A stretch of 10,522 bases of DNA from Nitrospira sp. (GTDB lineage Bacteria > Nitrospirota > Nitrospiria > Nitrospirales > Nitrospiraceae): positions 1-10,522 of the forward strand of contig JAJFBJ010000108.1 of assembly GCA_020697375.1 (NCBI GenBank). Reading direction: 5' to 3'. Below, one piece after another: positions 7,660 to 10,522 of this stretch (positions within the stretch are counted from its first letter, which is position 1; the number at the start of each line of letters is the position of its first letter). The position numbers and the translations under genes were made by a program. The notes beneath the pieces were generated by a model. That model was not told the DNA's origin, made no database searches, and worked only from the letters and a program-made list of their open reading frames with translations.

Positions 7660-8823
7660 ATGGCCGGCAATACGTTCGGTCACATTTTCACCGTCACATC
7701 GTTTGGCGAGAGCCATGGGCCCGCGATCGGCTGTGTCGTTGATGGCTGCCCTCCGGGGCTTGCGCTTTCCGCTCAGGATATCCAACAGGACCTGGATCGC
7801 CGCAAGCCCGGTACGTCGCGCCATGTGACGCAGCGGCAGGAAGCCGATGCGGTGGAAATTCTTTCCGGCGTCTTTGAAGGAAAGACGACGGGAACACCGG
7901 TGGCGTTGCTGATCCGCAACGAAGATGCTCGGAGCAAAGACTATGGGACGCTCATCGATACGTTTCGTCCCGGTCATGCCGATTATACGTATTGGCAGAA
8001 ATATGGAATCCGGGATCACCGCGGCGGGGGTCGTGCGTCTGCGCGCGAGACCGCCGTGCGTGTTGCCGCCGCTGCCATTGCCAGGAAGTGGCTCAGGGAG
8101 ACGTACGGCGTCCTCATTCACGGCTGCCTGAGCCAGCTCGGCCCACACCAGGTTCCGTTCAAAACATGGGAGGCGGTCACCGGCAATCCATTTTTCGCCC
8201 CCAATGCCGAGGTCGTCGCGACACTCGAGGCGTTCATGGATGAGCTGAGGAAATCCGGCGATTCGGTCGGCGCCAGGATCACAACTGTGGCCGAGCATGT
8301 TCCGGTCGGGTGGGGCGCGCCAGTGTATGCCAAGCTGGATGCGGAACTGGCGGCAGCGATGATGAGCATCAACGCGGTGAAGGCTGTGGAAATCGGCTCA
8401 GGGTTCGCCTCCGTCCTGCAACGGGGTTCAGAACATGGCGACGAACTGACGCCTGAAGGTTTCGTCACGAATCATGCCGGAGGCATCCTGGGAGGTATTT
8501 CGACCGGTCAGGATATCGTCGTCACGATCGGCATCAAGCCAACCTCGAGCATACGGGTCTCCCGCCGCTCCATCGACAAGCAGGGCAATCCCGTCACGGT
8601 TGAGACGAACGGACGCCATGACCCCTGTGTCGGCATCCGGGCCACTCCCATTGCGGAGGCCATGATGGCACTGGTGCTCATGGATCACGCGCTGCTTCAT
8701 CGGGCACAAAATGCAGGGGTCAAGACCGTGACTCCAAAAATCGGAGGATCGGTTGTCGTTTCGCCCTCCGGCGGCAAGGGAAAGCCGATCGCGAAAGTGA
8801 ATCCAGAACCGCACGAAGCCTGA
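7660..8823 (+). CDS. aroC: Chorismate synthase
   Basis: This is the last shikimate-pathway enzyme. It converts 5-enolpyruvylshikimate-3-phosphate to chorismate and needs reduced FMN, feeding aromatic amino acid, folate and quinone synthesis. The product is 387 residues. The N-terminus [20 protein letters not shown] closely follows E. coli AroC and carries conserved His19. RRKPGTSR and the [10 protein letters not shown] segment with conserved His106 follow, then the family signature [19 protein letters not shown]. The C-terminal half has [18 protein letters not shown] and [11 protein letters not shown], all typical of the FMN/substrate pocket. Nothing is missing. It starts 38 bases after the aspS stop with a strong ribosome binding site, so it is probably co-transcribed with aspS. 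A hairpin overlaps its stop. Confidence 0.98.
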   Translation: MAGNTFGHIFTVTSFGESHGPAIGCVVDGCPPGLALSAQDIQQDLDRRKPGTSRHVTQRQEADAVEILSGVFEGKTTGTPVALLIRNEDARSKDYGTLIDTFRPGHADYTYWQKYGIRDHRGGGRASARETAVRVAAAAIARKWLRETYGVLIHGCLSQLGPHQVPFKTWEAVTGNPFFAPNAEVVATLEAFMDELRKSGDSVGARITTVAEHVPVGWGAPVYAKLDAELAAAMMSINAVKAVEIGSGFASVLQRGSEHGDELTPEGFVTNHAGGILGGISTGQDIVVTIGIKPTSSIRVSRRSIDKQGNPVTVETNGRHDPCVGIRATPIAEAMMALVLMDHALLHRAQNAGVKTVTPKIGGSVVVSPSGGKGKPIAKVNPEPHEA

Positions 8824-8837
8824 CATCTTCCGATGTC
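8822..8837 (+). terminator. Hairpin overlapping the aroC stop codon
   Basis: GACATC (8822-8827) pairs perfectly with GATGTC (8832-8837) around a TTCC tetraloop, and the TGA stop (8821-8823) runs into the 5' arm. GAACGCGG follows, with no T-run. It may be an RNA end structure. Confidence 0.35.
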
Positions 8838-8860
8838 GAACGCGGTCCTCTGCAGCACCC

Positions 8861-8895
8861 GGCTCACAAGGTCTGTTCCCTGTTTGAGCCTTCTT
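8861..8895 (+). terminator. Candidate weak terminator between aroC and the ABC ATPase gene
   Basis: GGCTCA (8861-8866) pairs perfectly with TGAGCC (8885-8890) across an 18-base loop and is followed by TTCTT. The long loop and short broken T-run make it weak. An alternative small hairpin AGCC-TTCTTC-GGCT overlaps it. Confidence 0.25.
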
Positions 8896-8912
8896 CGGCT
8901 TACCCATACGAC

Positions 8913-9716
8913 ATGACAGCCCCGAGTTCCTACGACGGCCGCATCCTCGACATCAAGCACGCGACCATCTACCGCGGTGATACCTGTGTCTTTGAGGACC
9001 TCTCTTTTGTACTGGAGGAAGACCAGCATACGGCGGTCCTGGGCCCTAACGGGGCAGGGAAGTCTACAATTCTGAAACTGCTGGCAGGGGAAGTGCACGC
9101 GGTGCCAAATGACGCGACGTCCATCCGGCTGTTCGGCGAGGAGCAGTGGAACGTCTGGGACGTCCGGAGGCGTCTGGGAATGGTCTCGCACGATCTCCAG
9201 CATCAGTATATGGAGCAAGTGACCGGCTTGAAAGTCGTGTTGTCAGGGTATTATGCGAGCATCGGGATCTATGGCCATCAGGAAATTTCCTATGCGCACC
9301 TTGCCCGGGCCCATTCGGTGATGGAAGATTTGGGCATCGGTTTTCTGACCGACCGGCGGTATGCCGCCATGTCAACCGGCGAACAGCGGCGTTGTCTGCT
9401 CGCCCGTGCTCTCGTTCATGGGCCATCGGTCCTTGTACTCGATGAGCCGACGAGCGGCCTTGATCTGACGGCAACCTTTCACTATTTGGATCTCGTCCGA
9501 GGATATATGCGGAAGGGGAAAACCGTTCTGCTCGTGACGCACCATATCCACGAAATACCGCCGGAGATCCGAAGAGTCGTCTTGATAAAGAAAGGGAAGG
9601 TCCTTCAAGACGGAGAAAAAAAGGCGGTGTTGTCAGAGAAACATCTGAGCGATCTGTTCGATTGCCCGGTCGCCTTGGCTTGTGCCAACGGCTGGTACCA
9701 GGCGTTGCCCGGCTAA
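8913..9716 (+). CDS. Stand-alone ABC transporter ATP-binding protein, ModF/PhrA-like (COG1119 type)
   Basis: This is a single nucleotide-binding domain of 267 residues with every ABC motif intact. Walker A is GPNGAGKST (44-52). The variant signature STGEQ (154-158) replaces LSGGQ. Walker B is VLVLDEP with Asp177 and Glu178, followed by the D-loop SGLD, and the switch His210 lies in VTHH. The segment VRRRLGMVSHDLQHQY and the following VVLSGYYASIGIYG are typical of the family annotated as ModF/PhrA/YlmA (molybdenum-transport-type ATPase or 'photorepair' protein). No membrane segment is present in the protein and no permease or binding-protein gene is adjacent, so the substrate is unknown and a non-transport role is possible. 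The ATG has no clear ribosome binding site. The C-terminal 20 residues or so (FDCPVALACANGWYQALPG) are Cys-containing and family-specific. Confidence 0.85.
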   Translation: MTAPSSYDGRILDIKHATIYRGDTCVFEDLSFVLEEDQHTAVLGPNGAGKSTILKLLAGEVHAVPNDATSIRLFGEEQWNVWDVRRRLGMVSHDLQHQYMEQVTGLKVVLSGYYASIGIYGHQEISYAHLARAHSVMEDLGIGFLTDRRYAAMSTGEQRRCLLARALVHGPSVLVLDEPTSGLDLTATFHYLDLVRGYMRKGKTVLLVTHHIHEIPPEIRRVVLIKKGKVLQDGEKKAVLSEKHLSDLFDCPVALACANGWYQALPG

Positions 9717-9909
9717 GGGACTGGCTGCGGCGCACCGCCGGTGCCTGCCCCTTGTCTTCTGGTAATGGAGCCTCGACCCATCTGGTGCGTGTCCCGTCTC
9801 TGGAAACGGGAGCTGTCGCCCTTCCGGCGACTGTCCCCCAGGCGCCGGTTGCTGCCGGCTGCTCTTCCTTAACGCGGACAGCCACCAATCAGAAGGTGGC
9901 AGGTCCCCT
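9717..9909. repeat. Cluster of small palindromes between convergent genes (REP-like)
   Basis: Four related words of the form GGYGNNTGTCCC are visible: GGTGCCTGCCCC (9740-9751), GGTGCGTGTCCC (9784-9795), GGCGACTGTCCC (9826-9837) and GGTGGCAGGTCCCC (9895-9908). Several sit in hairpins: GCACC/GGTGC (9732-9744), GTCGCC/GGCGAC (9815-9831), GCCGG/CCGGC (9844-9859) and GCCACC/GGTGGC (9881-9900). No protein is evident. The pattern suggests decayed repetitive extragenic palindromes and may double as a bidirectional transcription end. Confidence 0.5.
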
Positions 9910-9911
9910 TT
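9876..9911 (+). terminator. Candidate terminator downstream of the ABC ATPase gene
   Basis: GGAC (9876-9879) and GCCACC (9881-9886) pair with GGTGGC (9895-9900) and GTCC (9903-9906) around an eight-base loop, with a small internal loop, and CCTTT follows. It is the strongest stem of the convergent spacer, but the T-run is short. It touches the stop codon of the opposite-strand protease. Confidence 0.35.
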
Positions 9912-10522
9912 AGCCCCCTGCCAGGGTCACGGTAAAGGTCAGATCTGCCTCGGCGCGACGCACTTTGACGGCCACCCGCTGGCCAGGAGCCGTTCGCTCG
10001 ATCAGGTAATTCTTCAAATGCGCGGCATCCAGAATTTCCGTGTCCTCTATCGCCAATAGGATGTCATGCTTTTGAATGCCTGCGCTTTTCGCCGGCTCTG
10101 CCACATCCCTCACGGCAATCCTCCACTTCGTGCCGTCCTTCACTGCCGTCATGTGAATGCCCAGTTTTGAGAAAGCCAGCGGTTTTCCGTCGATGGCGGC
10201 CGTCACGATCCTTGCGGCTAAAGTGCCGGGGATAGCAAAGGCCATCTGGCTGCAGTACACGTGACTTTCATCTTTGTCCGTTTGGATCACGGCATGCATG
10301 ATGCCAACAACTTCCCCCCCGACATTGAAGAGCGCGCCTCCGGAATTGCCGCTGCATGCCGCAAGATCGGCTTGCAGCAGACGCGTCTCGACCGTTTGCA
10401 GAAAGGTGTTGGCATTGCCGATACGACCGAAAGCCATTGTCGGACCCCATCCCATCGGATACCCAACCGTGAAGACCTCGCTGCCGACCAGGGGCGTTTC
10501 CACGGCAAAGGGAGCCCCGACG
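9910..10522 (-). CDS. Trypsin-like serine protease with PDZ domain, HtrA/DegP-like, N-terminal part outside the window
   Basis: The gene runs leftward and its frame stays open to the right edge, so the GTG at 10503-10501 is probably internal and the true start is beyond the window. Visible residues (numbered from that GTG) include the GYPMGWGP strand and CSGNSGGALF, which holds the nucleophile Ser54. The stretch FAIPGTLAARIV is typical of S1C proteases just before the first PDZ domain. Residues 114-197 form one PDZ-like domain (SAGIQKHDILLAIEDTEI) and the protein ends right after it. The catalytic His and Asp lie off the window. Such enzymes usually handle misfolded proteins in the periplasm, but no signal peptide can be seen here. 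It converges on the ABC ATPase gene. Confidence 0.85.
   Translation of the reverse strand, partial: VGAPFAVETPLVGSEVFTVGYPMGWGPTMAFGRIGNANTFLQTVETRLLQADLAACSGNSGGALFNVGGEVVGIMHAVIQTDKDESHVYCSQMAFAIPGTLAARIVTAAIDGKPLAFSKLGIHMTAVKDGTKWRIAVRDVAEPAKSAGIQKHDILLAIEDTEILDAAHLKNYLIERTAPGQRVAVKVRRAEADLTFTVTLAGG

Noticed and set aside
9064..9888. Open frame on the - strand (274 codons) opposite the ABC ATPase gene
   Set aside because: The opposite strand carries all ABC motifs. The antisense translation is Arg/Pro/Ser-rich with no recognisable domain.

Overview
The window is a moderately GC-rich bacterial chromosome segment packed with housekeeping genes. Six genes lie on the + strand in the order [NHL-repeat protein, 5' truncated] - guaB - guaA - rluB-type pseudouridine synthase - aspS - aroC, followed by an orphan ABC ATPase (+). 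A convergent HtrA-like serine protease (-) runs off the right edge. Codon style, the intergenic repeat wording and the gene set resemble Nitrospira and relatives (phylum Nitrospirota). That assignment is an inference from memory and could not be tested here.

Layout. Bases 2-1183 are the C-terminal part of a six-bladed NHL beta-propeller with a piece of an Ig-like domain in front. Bases 1205-4349 are guaB and guaA, the two steps from IMP to GMP. Bases 4350-4752 are a 403-base gene-free stretch with degenerate repeats and a long-armed inverted repeat. Bases 4753-5604 encode an RsuA/RluB-type rRNA pseudouridine synthase. Bases 5605-5857 are a second gene-free stretch, largely filled by a 203-base element with near-matching inverted ends. 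Bases 5858-7621 are aspS, and 7660-8823 are aroC, with a perfect 16-base tandem duplication at the junction. Bases 8913-9716 are a ModF/PhrA-like (COG1119-type) ATPase with no visible permease. Bases 9717-9909 are a cluster of small hairpins between convergent genes, and 9910-10522 are the protease.

How the genes fit together. GuaB and GuaA form a purine unit. RluB, AspRS and chorismate synthase serve ribosome maturation, tRNA charging and aromatic amino acid synthesis. The AspRS has His at the position where the discriminating E. coli enzyme has Leu30. This predicts a non-discriminating enzyme that would also charge tRNA-Asn and depend on a GatCAB amidotransferase.

I do not see a clear new multi-gene system, CRISPR array, prophage or tRNA/rRNA gene. 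The most notable non-standard signals are intergenic: three different repeat or palindrome clusters, the inverted-repeat-bounded element immediately upstream of aspS (through which the aspS frame stays open, a trap for start calling), the aspS-aroC duplication that can form two alternative stems, and a run of gene-end hairpins that lack a T-tract.
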